Source: Deltaproteobacteria bacterium (GTDB lineage: Bacteria > Desulfobacterota > JADFVX01). From it: DNA of 64,000 nt. The translations under genes were made by a program, and so were the position numbers. Below are positions 16,345 through 25,961 of the stretch, piece after piece. The DNA is taken from contig JAOUBX010000001.1 of NCBI GenBank assembly GCA_029860075.1, positions 1 through 64,000 on the forward strand, given 5' to 3'. A model generated the notes under the pieces. That model was not told the DNA's origin. It did not search any database and saw nothing but the letters and a program-made list of their open reading frames with translations. Each line of letters opens with the position of its first letter. Within the stretch, counting starts at the first letter, position 1.

Positions 16345-16519
16345 TATTTCCTCATTTTCATGCTTTATTGAGTTCATGTTTCGTCTCTTCTGAATCGATG
16401 AGACGACGGACTACACATATTATCAGATTGCAAGTTTTTAATGCAAGATATAAGACTTTTTGGATGATTATGTCCTCTTTTGGTTGAAAAAAGAGTTTTT
16501 CTTCTTTGGTACAGTTTTC

Positions 16520-16939
16520 CTAATCGCCGATGATTTTTACCAGAACCCGCTTTTTTCTCCTGCCGTCAAATTCACCGTAAAAAATCTGCTCCCAGGGTCC
16601 GAAATCGAGGTCTCCATCGGTGACGGCAACGACAACTTCACGGCCCATGACCTGCCTTTTGAGGTGGGCATCGCCATTGTCTTCACCGGTCCTGTTATGC
16701 ATATATTGTGAAATCGGTTCATGGGGCGCAAGTGACTCAAGCCATTTTTCATAATCCTGGTGGAGGCCTGACTCGTCGTCATTGATAAAAACGGAAGCTG
16801 TAATATGCATGGCGTTGACAAGTATGAGACCTTCACTGATATTGCTTTCTCTCAGGCACTGTTTTACCTGAGGCGTAATATTTAAAAAGGCCCTCCTTGT
16901 GGGGATATCAAAGCAGAGTTCTTTTCTGTAACTTTTCAT
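16520..16939 (-). CDS. yjbQ: YjbQ family protein (UPF0047, thiamin-phosphate-synthase-like)
   Basis: This 139-residue member of the YjbQ/UPF0047 family has [18 protein letters not shown], the [15 protein letters not shown] segment with metal-binding histidines, and the C-terminal [19 protein letters not shown] signature. E. coli YjbQ shows weak thiamin phosphate synthase activity; the physiological role is unresolved. The start is the ATG at 16939, with AAGGAG seven bases upstream. A longer frame reaching 17053 adds 38 residues that do not resemble the family. Confidence 0.88.
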   Translation of the reverse strand: MKSYRKELCFDIPTRRAFLNITPQVKQCLRESNISEGLILVNAMHITASVFINDDESGLHQDYEKWLESLAPHEPISQYMHNRTGEDNGDAHLKRQVMGREVVVAVTDGDLDFGPWEQIFYGEFDGRRKKRVLVKIIGD

Positions 16940-17172
16940 GTCTCTTCTCCTTAGGTAGTGAGGTATTAGGCTTAATCGCTCTATACAGAGATTTATCATA
17001 AAGAAGGACTTTAGGGAACCTTTAAAAATCATGACCGGAATATGCGGATTCAAAAATAGTTACCTTCTTTTGTTATTCATATTTTATGGTGATTCATCAC
17101 TATTGTTAAACGAGGGACAAGAGGAATGAAATGAAGATCAGCAAATCCCGCTCAACCCCGCAATAATCCATC

Positions 17173-17201
17173 TTGACCTCATTGTCTTAATTTGCTATGA
17201 A
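17173..17201 (+). promoter_or_regulatory. Candidate sigma-70 promoter for the GAF protein gene
   Basis: TTGACC at 17173-17178 and TATGAA at 17196-17201 are separated by 17 bases, 15 bases before the ATG at 17217. Confidence 0.5.
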
Positions 17202-17216
17202 AATAATAAACACTAC

Positions 17217-17777
17217 ATGGGGGTTAACGTTATGAGAGAAATGTCAAAAAATCCTGAAGCCTTTGGAAAGCTGATCAATACAATCGTCTCGGCAATAGAT
17301 ATTAATGGAATGTTGACGGAAGTTGTTGATGAAATCAGGGAGTATATGGGCGCTGACCGATGCAGCCTCTATATCCTCGATGGTGAGAAGAATGAGCTTT
17401 ATACACGAGTTGCATTGGACTGTGAACTGGAGGAGATCAGGGTCCCCGTTGACAAACAGAGCCTCATCGGTTATTCGGTTGCTGCCGACACAGTACTGAA
17501 TATTGATGATGCTTACAATGAAAAAGAACTAAAAAAAATTGATGAAGATTTGTCATTTAATGATAAATTCGACAAACTGAGCCATTATGAAACCCGTAGC
17601 GTTCTTTGCATGGCAATTAAGCATCGAAATAAAACGATAGGCGCCTTCCAGGTTATTAATAAACCCGGTGGTTTTCTTCAGCAAAACATTCAGGCAATGA
17701 ATGAATTTGCGCCGATCATAGCGCTTGCCATTAATAATGCTGTTATGGAAGAGAAGCTGAATAGAGCAAGCGCATAA
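17217..17777 (+). CDS. Stand-alone GAF domain protein
   Basis: This 186-residue protein consists essentially of one GAF domain: an N-terminal helix (FGKLINTIVSAIDINGMLTEVV), MGADRCSLYILDGEKNEL, the VPVDKQSLIGYSVAADTVLNI helix-loop, and VLCMAIKHRNKTIGAFQVIN. GAF domains bind small ligands such as cyclic nucleotides; no output domain is fused. The CHASE2 adenylate cyclase gene about 1.2 kb downstream makes cAMP sensing a reasonable guess. In-frame ATGs at 17232 and 17241 are alternative starts. A strong terminator follows at 17918. Confidence 0.8.
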   Translation: MGVNVMREMSKNPEAFGKLINTIVSAIDINGMLTEVVDEIREYMGADRCSLYILDGEKNELYTRVALDCELEEIRVPVDKQSLIGYSVAADTVLNIDDAYNEKELKKIDEDLSFNDKFDKLSHYETRSVLCMAIKHRNKTIGAFQVINKPGGFLQQNIQAMNEFAPIIALAINNAVMEEKLNRASA

Positions 17778-17917
17778 GCCGGATTTTTGTGTGTCAGTTT
17801 ATTTGACAGAGCGTTGCGCCGGATTTCCCCCGATATATTAAGGGTTTGTTGAACCCTGCTTTTCTGCTTTTAAATAAGAAGGGTGAAAGAAGGAAAGTGA
17901 AAGTGTGATTTGTATAA

Positions 17918-17945
17918 AGGGGCTGCGAAAGCGGCTCCTTTTTTT
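17918..17945 (+). terminator. Rho-independent terminator after the GAF gene
   Basis: AGGGGCTGC-GAAA-GCGGCTCCT forms a 9-bp stem (two G-T wobbles) with a GAAA tetraloop, followed by seven T residues. Confidence 0.85.
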
Positions 17946-18002
17946 GATATGGAGCATCGTTTTTACATTCTTGTTCCTAAAAAAATAGTGTTTTTACCTG
18001 CC

Positions 18003-18878
18003 TTATTGGCCATTTATACATGAGGGAAGTCCTGAGTCGAGATCCGGGTATTTGGGTGTCACACCCAGTTCTTCACGCATAAGCCGGTTATTAAGACGCT
18101 TCGATTCGGCAAGATAGGAAAGCATTCCTTTACTCAGTTCTTTTTTGGCCTCTTCCAATGAGATGGCCGGTGGCCGTTTTATTTTTAACAGATCGGCCAC
18201 TTTATAAAAGTAATCGGTCATCGTTGTGGGATGACCATCACAAATGTTGTAAAGGGAAGCTCGCCGGCCATTTCTGGCGGCTGCAAAGCATGCGTCGGCA
18301 AGGTCATCTGCATGGATGCGGTTACTGAAGGGCGATTCTGCTTCCCGCAACAGGGGCAGCCCCTCTTTCAGCCTTTTTACAGGTAGCTTGCCCGGGCCGT
18401 ATATGCCGGGAACTCTCAGCACAATAACCGGTGTTCCCGTCTTCTCCCCCCAACTTTTCAATGTTTTCTCAGCCGATAATCTTCTTGTCGCCCTGGCTGC
18501 CTGTGGAGCCGGCGGCCTCTCTTCCGTTATCCACTCACCATTGCAATTTCCGTAGACACCTGTTGTGCTAATCAGGACTGCAACTTTTGGAAAAGGCGGT
18601 TTACTGTGTTTTTCCGTAAACGCTTTCATCCTGATGTCTTCTAAACCAAGCGGGGGAGGAGGCGCAAAGTAATAAAGAATGGTATTCTCCAGCGGAAGGC
18701 AGGGGAGAGCATTCTGCCCGTCAAGATCGCCTGCGATGCTTTCAATCCCGAGTCTTTCCAGTTCTTTTGCGGAGCTTTTGGAGCGAACAAGGGCTGTTAT
18801 TTTACTTCCTCTTGCCTGTTCAAGTTTAGCGACTCTTTTCCCCATATAGCCGCAACCTATGATTAATACTTTATCCAT
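18003..18878 (-). CDS. NAD(P)-dependent epimerase/dehydratase-like SDR (YeeZ-like)
   Basis: This 291-residue extended SDR has the dinucleotide motif LIIGCGYMGKRVA at the N-terminus, STTGVYGNCNG and a PGIYGPGKLP segment typical of the YeeZ/Ycf39-like group. The usual active-site YxxxK is not obvious, as in YeeZ homologues, and the substrate is unknown. It may be an atypical SDR. It is divergent from the CHASE2 cyclase gene and runs toward the GAF gene terminator. Confidence 0.78.
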   Translation of the reverse strand: MDKVLIIGCGYMGKRVAKLEQARGSKITALVRSKSSAKELERLGIESIAGDLDGQNALPCLPLENTILYYFAPPPPLGLEDIRMKAFTEKHSKPPFPKVAVLISTTGVYGNCNGEWITEERPPAPQAARATRRLSAEKTLKSWGEKTGTPVIVLRVPGIYGPGKLPVKRLKEGLPLLREAESPFSNRIHADDLADACFAAARNGRRASLYNICDGHPTTMTDYFYKVADLLKIKRPPAISLEEAKKELSKGMLSYLAESKRLNNRLMREELGVTPKYPDLDSGLPSCINGQ

Positions 18879-18925
18879 TAAGCTTTTCTTGAGTTAGCGT
18901 TGAATTTGTTAATCCCATTCTTGCG

Positions 18926-18958
18926 TTGACTTGCCACTCACATCTGATAAAATCAGAT
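18926..18958 (+). promoter_or_regulatory. Candidate promoter with palindrome over the -10
   Basis: TTGACT at 18926-18931 and TAAAAT at 18948-18953 are 16 bases apart, upstream of the CHASE2 cyclase ATG at 18982. A perfect 7-bp inverted repeat (ATCTGAT-AAA-ATCAGAT, 18942-18958) covers the -10 and could be an operator. Confidence 0.45.
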
Positions 18959-18981
18959 TATCTTAATATGGGGAATAAGCG

Positions 18982-21222
18982 ATGAAAAGTCCAGTGAAAG
19001 TTACGCCTTTCAGGATCAGCATGATCTTTACCGCACTTGCAATTTTTTCCTATATAACAGGTTTCTCTTTTTTTGAAACGATGGAGCTTAAAAGCCTCGA
19101 TATGAGGTTTGTTACAAGAGGACCCAAGGCCCCGGGCCAGGAAGTCGTGATAATTACGATAGATGAGAAGAGTCTCGATCATTATGGCAGATGGCCATGG
19201 CCCAGGAAGAGGATTGCAGAACTGATAGATTCACTCACTCATTACGGTGTAAAGAGTATTGGCTTCGATATTGTTTTTGCCGAACCTGATCATAACGCTC
19301 AATCAATTGAAATTGTCGAGATTAAGAATAAACTGGATAGCCTTGCTATTAAGAATAGTGAACTTGATTTATTTCTGGAAAGTAAAATACGCGAAAATGA
19401 TAATGATTCCATCCTTGCCGAGGCTATAAAACGATCAGGCCGTGTTGTCCTTGGCTATTTTTTTCATTTTAGTGATTCAGATCTCAAACATATTGATAAA
19501 AGCAAGATCAGGGAAGATAAGGAATTGAACCGTTCCAGTTATTCTCTGGTTCAACATATGACGGAAGAAGCCAGGAGTGTCGATTTTGCAAGTACTGCTT
19601 ACTCTGTAGAATCGAATATCGAAAAATTTTCAAAGGAAGCGGCAGGTTTTGGTTATTTTAATGTCTTGCCTGATGAAGATGGAACTGTCAGGTGGGCTGC
19701 ATTGATTATGAGGTATAAAGACAAATATTTCCCTCCGCTTTCATTGCAGTTGGCGAGGAACTATCTTGACGATAAAGGTTTGAAGATAGTTGTTGATGAA
19801 TTTGGCGTTCAGTCGATTGTGCTTGGGGGCAGGGACATCCCTACTGATGAAGATGGAAACCTCCTCATAAATTATAGAGGTGTGAACAAAACATTCCCTC
19901 ACTATTCAATATATGATGTTATTACAGGAAAAGTGCCCGGAGAAAAGCTGAAGGATAAGATTGCCTTGATCGGCCCTACAGCCATAGGTATCTATGATAT
20001 GAGAGTTACGCCCTTTAGTGGTGTTTTCCCTGGCGTCGAAATCCATGCAAACATTATAGACAATATTGTTCATGGAGACTTTTTGTACAGACCTGAATGG
20101 ATTGGCATGGTGGATCTTGTGATTATCCTGTTAATCGGTATTCTGCTTGGACTCTTGCTGCCAAGGTTGGGCCCTCTTGCGGGAGCTCTTTTTACTGTTG
20201 CTGTTTTTCTTCTCTTTACGAGTGGAAATTTTTATGCCTTTGTTAATGAGGGGGTTTGGCTAAATTATGTGTATCCTGCAATTTCCATTATTACAATATA
20301 TACGTCAATTACCCTTTACTACTATATGACCGAAGAGAGAGAGAAGAAGAAGGTAAAGAATGCCTTCCAGTATTACATGACTTCTTCCGTTGTAAATGAA
20401 GTATTGAAAGATCCTGAAAAATTGAAACTCGGGGGAGATAAAAAAGTCCTTTCCGTTCTCTTTTCAGATATCAGGAATTTTACCACCATCTCTGAACAGA
20501 TGTCGCCTGAATCCCTCGTTCAGTTTCTAAATGAATACCTGACGGTTATGACAGATATTGTATTCAGGCATGATGGAGTGCTCGATAAATATATGGGAGA
20601 TGCCATTATGTCAATTTATGGCGCCCCTATGGATCAGGCAGACCATCCTCTAAGGGCATGTAAAACAGCCCTTGAGATGATGCAGGCCCTAAAAAAACTG
20701 CATCTTGTCTGGGAGGAGAGGGGGCTTCCTAAAATGAATATTGGAATAGGCATCAGTACGGGTCCCATGGTTGTCGGTAATATGGGTTCCGAGAGGCGTT
20801 TTGATTTTACCGTAATGGGAGATACCGTTAATCTCGGTTCCCGGCTGGAGGCAATTAACAAGGTTTATGGCACTAATGTGATTATTAGCGAGGATACCTA
20901 TGACGGCGTGCGAAATGAAATGGTTTGCAGAGAGCTTGACCTTGTGAAAGTCAAAGGGAAGGAGCGGCCTGCAAAAATATATGAACTTATGGCGGAAAAA
21001 GGCCGTGATGGAAGGTATGAAAAGCTTGCTGCAGGTTTTGGTCTTGCTCTTGGTCTTTATAGGGAAATGAAATGGGATGATGCTATTTCAGCTTTCCAGA
21101 AAGTTTTTGAAATACGGCCTAATGACTTGACTTCTAAAATGTATATTAAAAGGTGCCGGACGCTTGCTCAATCACCTCCCCCGTCCGATTGGAATGGTGT
21201 CTTTAAGATGACAACCAAGTAG
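18982..21222 (+). CDS. CHASE2-domain class III adenylate/guanylate cyclase
   Basis: This 746-residue membrane sensor has an N-terminal helix (residues 10-32), an extracytoplasmic CHASE2 domain (about 45-350), three helices (about 370-445), a class III cyclase domain (about 485-665) and a short C-terminal TPR-like tail. Metal-binding aspartates are D496 (FSDIRNF) and D540 (KYMGDA). K536 in the adenine-recognition position argues for adenylate rather than guanylate cyclase. The cAMP-type product might be read by the GAF protein nearby. It is the first gene of a probable run 18982-24789. Confidence 0.9.
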   Translation: MKSPVKVTPFRISMIFTALAIFSYITGFSFFETMELKSLDMRFVTRGPKAPGQEVVIITIDEKSLDHYGRWPWPRKRIAELIDSLTHYGVKSIGFDIVFAEPDHNAQSIEIVEIKNKLDSLAIKNSELDLFLESKIRENDNDSILAEAIKRSGRVVLGYFFHFSDSDLKHIDKSKIREDKELNRSSYSLVQHMTEEARSVDFASTAYSVESNIEKFSKEAAGFGYFNVLPDEDGTVRWAALIMRYKDKYFPPLSLQLARNYLDDKGLKIVVDEFGVQSIVLGGRDIPTDEDGNLLINYRGVNKTFPHYSIYDVITGKVPGEKLKDKIALIGPTAIGIYDMRVTPFSGVFPGVEIHANIIDNIVHGDFLYRPEWIGMVDLVIILLIGILLGLLLPRLGPLAGALFTVAVFLLFTSGNFYAFVNEGVWLNYVYPAISIITIYTSITLYYYMTEEREKKKVKNAFQYYMTSSVVNEVLKDPEKLKLGGDKKVLSVLFSDIRNFTTISEQMSPESLVQFLNEYLTVMTDIVFRHDGVLDKYMGDAIMSIYGAPMDQADHPLRACKTALEMMQALKKLHLVWEERGLPKMNIGIGISTGPMVVGNMGSERRFDFTVMGDTVNLGSRLEAINKVYGTNVIISEDTYDGVRNEMVCRELDLVKVKGKERPAKIYELMAEKGRDGRYEKLAAGFGLALGLYREMKWDDAISAFQKVFEIRPNDLTSKMYIKRCRTLAQSPPPSDWNGVFKMTTK

Positions 21223-21234
21223 GTTGCTGTTGCC

Positions 21235-22383
21235 GTGCCGGATTACCTTACCCGGTTAAAAAATAATTCAAGCCGAGATCTGCAAGAGTTTAGGTTGAAC
21301 AGAAAAATCAGGTTCCTGAAAAAAATAGACTCCCTTATTGGTCCTGTCTCCGTCCGGGTCGTCAACGCTTTATTAAAACCTCAAAAGCGTTTGTCCGGTA
21401 AAATTACCTCTATCCTTGTTATTCGTCCCGGGGGCATAGGTGATGCCGTGCTGCTTCTCCCTGCAATGAAAGCGCTTAAAGGCGCTTATCCTGATGCTGT
21501 AATTAACGTTTTATGTGAAAAGAGAAATGCCGGGATTTTTCACCTTTGTGCCGAGGCAGATAAAATCTCTCTCTATGACAGACCGTCGGAACTTTTGTCA
21601 GCAATTGCGGGCAGCTATGATATGGTTATAGATACAGAGCAGTGGTACAGGCTTTCAGCGGTGATAGCTTATCTCACGAGAGCGCCTTTAAGAATAGGCT
21701 TTGCCACTAACGAAAGAGAGGTTCTTTTTAGCAGACCGGTTAACTATTTTCAGGATAAATATGAAATGGAGAGCTTTCTCGATCTCCTTGGTGATTTACC
21801 GGAAAAGAAAAATCTAAAAGAGGAATCTTTTCTTACTCTTCCGGATAAAGAAGCCGGCGAGGCAGAGATGATATTAGGACCTTTTTCAGCCGGGAAAATA
21901 GTGGCGCTTTTTCCCGGTGGAAGCATCGAGGAAAAAAAATGGCCCCTTCAAAAGTTTCACCACCTTTCCCGATTACTGGTTGAGCAAGGTTATGCCCTGG
22001 TTGCAGTCGGCGGCAAATCTGATTATAGGGATTGCTGCCATGTGGCAGACGGTATTGAAGAATGTATTAACCTGTGCGGACAACTGACGCTTGCCGGGAC
22101 TGCCGCCATTTTAAAGCGAGCATCCTTGTTGATAACAGGGGACTCTGGTATAATGCATATCGCTTGCGCGCTGGGTACGTCAACGCTTGCGCTCTTTGGT
22201 CCCGGTAATGAAAAAAAGTGGTCGCCCCGAGGGGGTGCGCATGCGGTAATCAGGAAGAGTATCGATTGCAGCCCCTGTTCGAGGTTTGGTGATACACCCG
22301 CCTGTAAAAAGAACAGGGAATGCATGAACCTTATTGGTGTGGAGGAAGTTTTTATAAAAACTGTTGAGTTGCTTGAAAGGTAG
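21235..22383 (+). CDS. Glycosyltransferase family 9 (heptosyltransferase-like)
   Basis: This 382-residue GT9 protein of GT-B fold has VIRPGGIGDAVLLLPAMKAL near residue 62, FPGGSIEEKKWPLQKF starting the C-terminal half, and ALGTSTLALFGPGNEKKWSPRG as the donor-binding loop. GT9 enzymes add heptose to the lipopolysaccharide core from ADP-heptose. Extra cysteines near the C-terminus (CSPCSRFGDTPACKKNREC) are common in GT9. Start is GTG at 21235, 12 bases after the cyclase stop, without a good Shine-Dalgarno. Confidence 0.87.
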   Translation: MPDYLTRLKNNSSRDLQEFRLNRKIRFLKKIDSLIGPVSVRVVNALLKPQKRLSGKITSILVIRPGGIGDAVLLLPAMKALKGAYPDAVINVLCEKRNAGIFHLCAEADKISLYDRPSELLSAIAGSYDMVIDTEQWYRLSAVIAYLTRAPLRIGFATNEREVLFSRPVNYFQDKYEMESFLDLLGDLPEKKNLKEESFLTLPDKEAGEAEMILGPFSAGKIVALFPGGSIEEKKWPLQKFHHLSRLLVEQGYALVAVGGKSDYRDCCHVADGIEECINLCGQLTLAGTAAILKRASLLITGDSGIMHIACALGTSTLALFGPGNEKKWSPRGGAHAVIRKSIDCSPCSRFGDTPACKKNRECMNLIGVEEVFIKTVELLER

Positions 22384-22388
22384 AAGTT

Positions 22389-23135
22389 ATGGCCGTCATA
22401 GAGATGGAATCGTTGACGAAATTCTATAAAAAGGATTTCAGCAAAAAAAAGGTTTGTGCCTTGAATTCCCTTTCCTTAAAAATCAATGAAGGAGAGGTTT
22501 TTGGTTTTCTCGGGCCAAATGGGGCCGGGAAAAGCACGACCATTAAAATCCTTATTGATCTTATACGCCCCACTTCAGGAAAGGTTACTATCGGAGGGAA
22601 AAAAACTTCCGACATGACTGTAAAAAGAATGATTGGATATCTTCCCGAAAATCCATATTTTTATGACCACCTGTCTGCAAAGGAGTTGCTCAAATTTGGT
22701 GGCAGAAGCTGTAATATGGATAGTGAGGCAATTAAAGAACGAAGCCGGGAACTCCTGGAAGAACTGGACTTAACGGCGGCAATGAAGAGGCCTCTCCGGT
22801 CCTATTCAAAAGGGATGGTGCAAAGAGCAGGGCTCGCCCTGTCCCTTATACACAATCCCGGTATATTGATTTTTGATGAGCCTATGAGCGGCCTTGATCC
22901 TATGGGGAGGATCAAGGTTTTTAACCTTATTCTCAAGTTGAAAGAGGAAGGAAAAACAATTTTCTTCAGTTCCCATATTCTGCACGATATTGAGCGGCTT
23001 TGTGACCGGGCAGCCATATTGATAAACGGCAACCTGAATCGGCTGGTAGATGTAAAAAAAGACCTTGGCCGGGGAGACACACTTGAGAAAGTTTTTATGG
23101 AAGAGGTGAAAAAAACAGGGGGTATTAGAGAATGA
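22389..23135 (+). CDS. ABC transporter ATP-binding protein (ABC-2 type)
   Basis: This 248-residue ATPase has Walker A GPNGAGKSTT, a degenerate signature YSKGMVQRAGLA, Walker B ILIFDEPMSGLD and a switch histidine in SSHILHDIE. It fits the export-type ABC-2 family and overlaps the following permease start by four bases (ATGA). Substrate unknown. With the permease and the TPR-like protein it forms one operon. Confidence 0.92.
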   Translation: MAVIEMESLTKFYKKDFSKKKVCALNSLSLKINEGEVFGFLGPNGAGKSTTIKILIDLIRPTSGKVTIGGKKTSDMTVKRMIGYLPENPYFYDHLSAKELLKFGGRSCNMDSEAIKERSRELLEELDLTAAMKRPLRSYSKGMVQRAGLALSLIHNPGILIFDEPMSGLDPMGRIKVFNLILKLKEEGKTIFFSSHILHDIERLCDRAAILINGNLNRLVDVKKDLGRGDTLEKVFMEEVKKTGGIRE

Positions 23136-23941
23136 GAGGTATATTAAGCCTTGCTTATATAACGTTTATCGAAGGGATAAGAAGCCGTGCCTTATTTGGT
23201 ATATTCATCATGGCCCTCCTCATGTTTGCAGTGACAGTTACCTTGACGAATCTCTTTATGAGGGACATTGTAAAAGTTGCCGCAGATTTAAGCCTTGCCA
23301 CTATTTCTTTTTCGGGGCTTTTGATGGTTATTTTTATTGGAAATAGCCTGCTCTCAAAGGACATAGATAAAAGGACCATATACATGGTTATCTCAAGGCC
23401 CCTTTCAAGGACCCAGTACATTTGGGGAAAGTTTGCCGGTATTGTCATGCTTGTTATTGCAGCCGTTGTGTTTCTTGGGCTCATATCATCGCTGCCTGTT
23501 TATTTTGCGGGACTGACTTATGAAAATCCAGAGGCGATTTTTAAATGGACAATCTATTTTTCAGCTATTGCTCTTATTGCAATGAAGCTCGCTCTGATTG
23601 CCTCTGTTACTATCTTCTTTTCTTCTTTTACATCGACATCCTTTATTTCTTTAATGTTAACTATCGCCACTTACATTATTGGCGCCAGTACGGAAACGGT
23701 TAAAGGTTTTTTGGATTCCAGGGCAGGCGGCGTCGATATTTCTCCTCTCATGGGATTTGTAATAAAGTGCGTTTATTATTTATTTCCAAACCTTGCCACC
23801 TTTGATATAAAGCTCCAGGCATCGCATGGCCTCCTCTTGCCGGAAGGCTATTTTATCTGGGCCCTGGTTTACTGGTTTTTTTATGCCGGCATCCTGGTTT
23901 CAGCAGCTTCTTTAATTATGGAAAGAAGAGAGTTCCCTTGA
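23132..23941 (+). CDS. ABC-2 type transporter permease
   Basis: This 269-residue integral membrane protein has about six hydrophobic helices (for example residues 19-41, 56-76, 107-127, 146-170). It pairs with the ATPase that precedes it, with which it overlaps by four bases. Similar permeases accompany NosY/GldF-type export systems. Substrate is not evident. Confidence 0.85.
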   Translation: MRGILSLAYITFIEGIRSRALFGIFIMALLMFAVTVTLTNLFMRDIVKVAADLSLATISFSGLLMVIFIGNSLLSKDIDKRTIYMVISRPLSRTQYIWGKFAGIVMLVIAAVVFLGLISSLPVYFAGLTYENPEAIFKWTIYFSAIALIAMKLALIASVTIFFSSFTSTSFISLMLTIATYIIGASTETVKGFLDSRAGGVDISPLMGFVIKCVYYLFPNLATFDIKLQASHGLLLPEGYFIWALVYWFFYAGILVSAASLIMERREFP

Positions 23942-24789
23942 ATCACCGGTTTATCACAATAGCATTGCTCGCTTTTTTTCTTCTGGGGTATCTTTCTGTT
24001 TTACCTTTCTATGAAGCGTCAAGAAAGGCGATAAAGAAGGAAGAAGTTAAAGGCATTACGCTTCCCCCTGCCATTATTAAGCTTTTTGCTCTTGAATACC
24101 GCTCCATCGCTGCCGACTTTCTTTTTGTTCGTCTGTCCCAGTTTTATGGAGGAAAGGTTGAAACTATAGAAAAGGCAACAAAAGATGACTGGCAGTGGCT
24201 TCATCGTAATCTCGACCTTGTAACTGAACTGGACCCTTATTTCCAGGATCCTTACTTTATGGCTAATGGTTTTCTCACATGGGATGCCGGTATGTATGAG
24301 GAAGCTGAAATGCTTCTTCAAAAGGCTGTAAAGGCGAGGACCTGGGACTGGACCTTTCCCTTTTTTATAGGTTTTAACAGGTTCTTTTTCATGGGAGATA
24401 ATAAAGGGGGCGCTGATTATCTCCTTATGGCCTATGAGCGGCCCGGCGCATGGAATTTATTGCCTTCTCTTGCAGCCAGATTATATTATGAAGACAAAAA
24501 AACAGAGACAGCTATATCATTTCTGGAAAAAATATGGGAAAGAGAAAGTGATGTCAATATAAAAAAATATTATAGGGTGAGGCTTGATGCACTGAATAAA
24601 ATATTGTTCCTGGAAAAAGCGGTCGACTTTTATACTGAAAAAATCGGCCTTCCTCCCGCCAGTTTAAAGGCGCTTGTCGACAGTAAAATAATCAGGGGAA
24701 TTCCACCGGACCCTTACGGTGGAATGTTTTATATTGATAAAGAGGGAAAAGTAAAAAGCACAAGCAAGCTGGCACGCAAACCAAAATGA
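23938..24789 (+). CDS. Membrane-anchored TPR-like protein, unknown function
   Basis: A 283-residue protein starting at TTG (23938), overlapping the permease gene by four bases. One N-terminal helix (residues 6-24) is followed by helical repeats (ELDPYFQDPYFMANGFLTWDAGMYEEAEMLLQKA) resembling TPRs, then a C-terminal PPDPYGGMFYIDKEGKVKS segment seen in envelope-linked TPR proteins. No enzyme motif. Translational coupling to the ABC-2 genes suggests a role in that exporter or its regulation. Confidence 0.7.
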   Translation: MNHRFITIALLAFFLLGYLSVLPFYEASRKAIKKEEVKGITLPPAIIKLFALEYRSIAADFLFVRLSQFYGGKVETIEKATKDDWQWLHRNLDLVTELDPYFQDPYFMANGFLTWDAGMYEEAEMLLQKAVKARTWDWTFPFFIGFNRFFFMGDNKGGADYLLMAYERPGAWNLLPSLAARLYYEDKKTETAISFLEKIWERESDVNIKKYYRVRLDALNKILFLEKAVDFYTEKIGLPPASLKALVDSKIIRGIPPDPYGGMFYIDKEGKVKSTSKLARKPK

Positions 24790-24797
24790 AAAGAGAT

Positions 24798-25961
24798 TTA
24801 CCCTTTTTTTCTTAATATTTTCAATAACCACCCCTGCCTGGGAGTAATCGCGCCCTGAGGACAGATTTCCTGGCAGCAGAAACAGTTAATGCATTCATCA
24901 TGAAGGATATCAATTTTCTTTTCTTTAACCGACATAACTTGAACGGGACATGTCTTTATGCAATCCATGCATAATGTACAGCTTTCATGGTCCACTTTAG
25001 GTCTGGCGGTCATTGCACTTTTTAAATAGCGCCTTATAAAAGGGGGACCAAACATGAGGTCAATAATTTCAGGAGGGCTGAAATTGCTGATTTTCAGTTC
25101 CGAAATGGCAGGGCCAAAAATCCGGGTATCCCCTGCATGGGGGCTCACAAACCCTCTTTTTATGGCAGCATGGAAAAGCGGAACTTCTTTTTGACTAAGG
25201 CCCAGCACTTCTGTAATGACCCTGTCCATTGCAATGGCATTGGATGACGCAAAAAGCAAGCCCACACTCCTGGGGTCTCCACTGCCCGGACCATTCCCCT
25301 CCATAGCGGTAATGCCGTCTGCAATGGTGAGGACAGGGGCTACCATGTTGTAAATGTCAAGCAGAAGGTTTGCGAAGTGCTCTCTTGAAACTCCCGCCTT
25401 GTAGTGCCATTGCGGTTTTCTTTTTCCAACAATACAGCCGAAGCAGTTTTTAACGCCCAGAGTTACATACATTTGTGCATGTGTTTTGACTTTTGGCAGG
25501 TTGATGATTTTATCTGCCTCCATCACATCTTTCGAAATTTCCAGGCTTTTAAAGTTGGAGCCCTTGCATGTTTTCTTGTCAAGGGAGTCTTTGAATTCAA
25601 CAAGTTTTGCGCCTGTCTTCAAGGAAACGCCGGTCATGCCTGTCTCTTCAAAGACGTTATCCATCTTGCCGATACCGGGGCTGTCTCCGATGGAAACAAT
25701 GCCTCCCGCAGCCTGAACTTCTCTGGCGACCGCTTCAACCAGAGCAGGATGTGTTGTTATTGCTTTTTCAGGGAGTGCCGCTTTTAAGAGGTTAGGTTTT
25801 AACAGAACCTTGTCCCCTCTATTGATGAAGGTTTGAATTCCCCCAAGAGGAGCAAGCAGCTTTACCAGACTTTCGCTGACCAACTCTTCCTTATAGGTTT
25901 TGCACCTGACGATGGATACCTTCTCTTCTGACATTATTCTCTCGGTGATGTGCTTCTTCAT
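24798..25961 (-). CDS. DUF362 protein with C-terminal 2x[4Fe-4S] ferredoxin domain
   Basis: A 387-residue protein with a DUF362 domain (VLLKPNLLKAALPEKAITTHPALVEAV motif, GDSPGIGK, IINLPKVKTHAQMYVTLGVKNCFG) and a C-terminal ferredoxin domain with two CxxCxxCxxxCP sets (CTLCMDCIKTCP and CINCFCCQEICP). Probably an electron-transfer protein; function unassigned. Start at 25961 overlaps the upstream gene's stop (ATGA); an in-frame ATG at 25934 is an alternative. Convergent with the TPR-like gene. Confidence 0.87.
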   Translation of the reverse strand: MKKHITERIMSEEKVSIVRCKTYKEELVSESLVKLLAPLGGIQTFINRGDKVLLKPNLLKAALPEKAITTHPALVEAVAREVQAAGGIVSIGDSPGIGKMDNVFEETGMTGVSLKTGAKLVEFKDSLDKKTCKGSNFKSLEISKDVMEADKIINLPKVKTHAQMYVTLGVKNCFGCIVGKRKPQWHYKAGVSREHFANLLLDIYNMVAPVLTIADGITAMEGNGPGSGDPRSVGLLFASSNAIAMDRVITEVLGLSQKEVPLFHAAIKRGFVSPHAGDTRIFGPAISELKISNFSPPEIIDLMFGPPFIRRYLKSAMTARPKVDHESCTLCMDCIKTCPVQVMSVKEKKIDILHDECINCFCCQEICPQGAITPRQGWLLKILRKKG

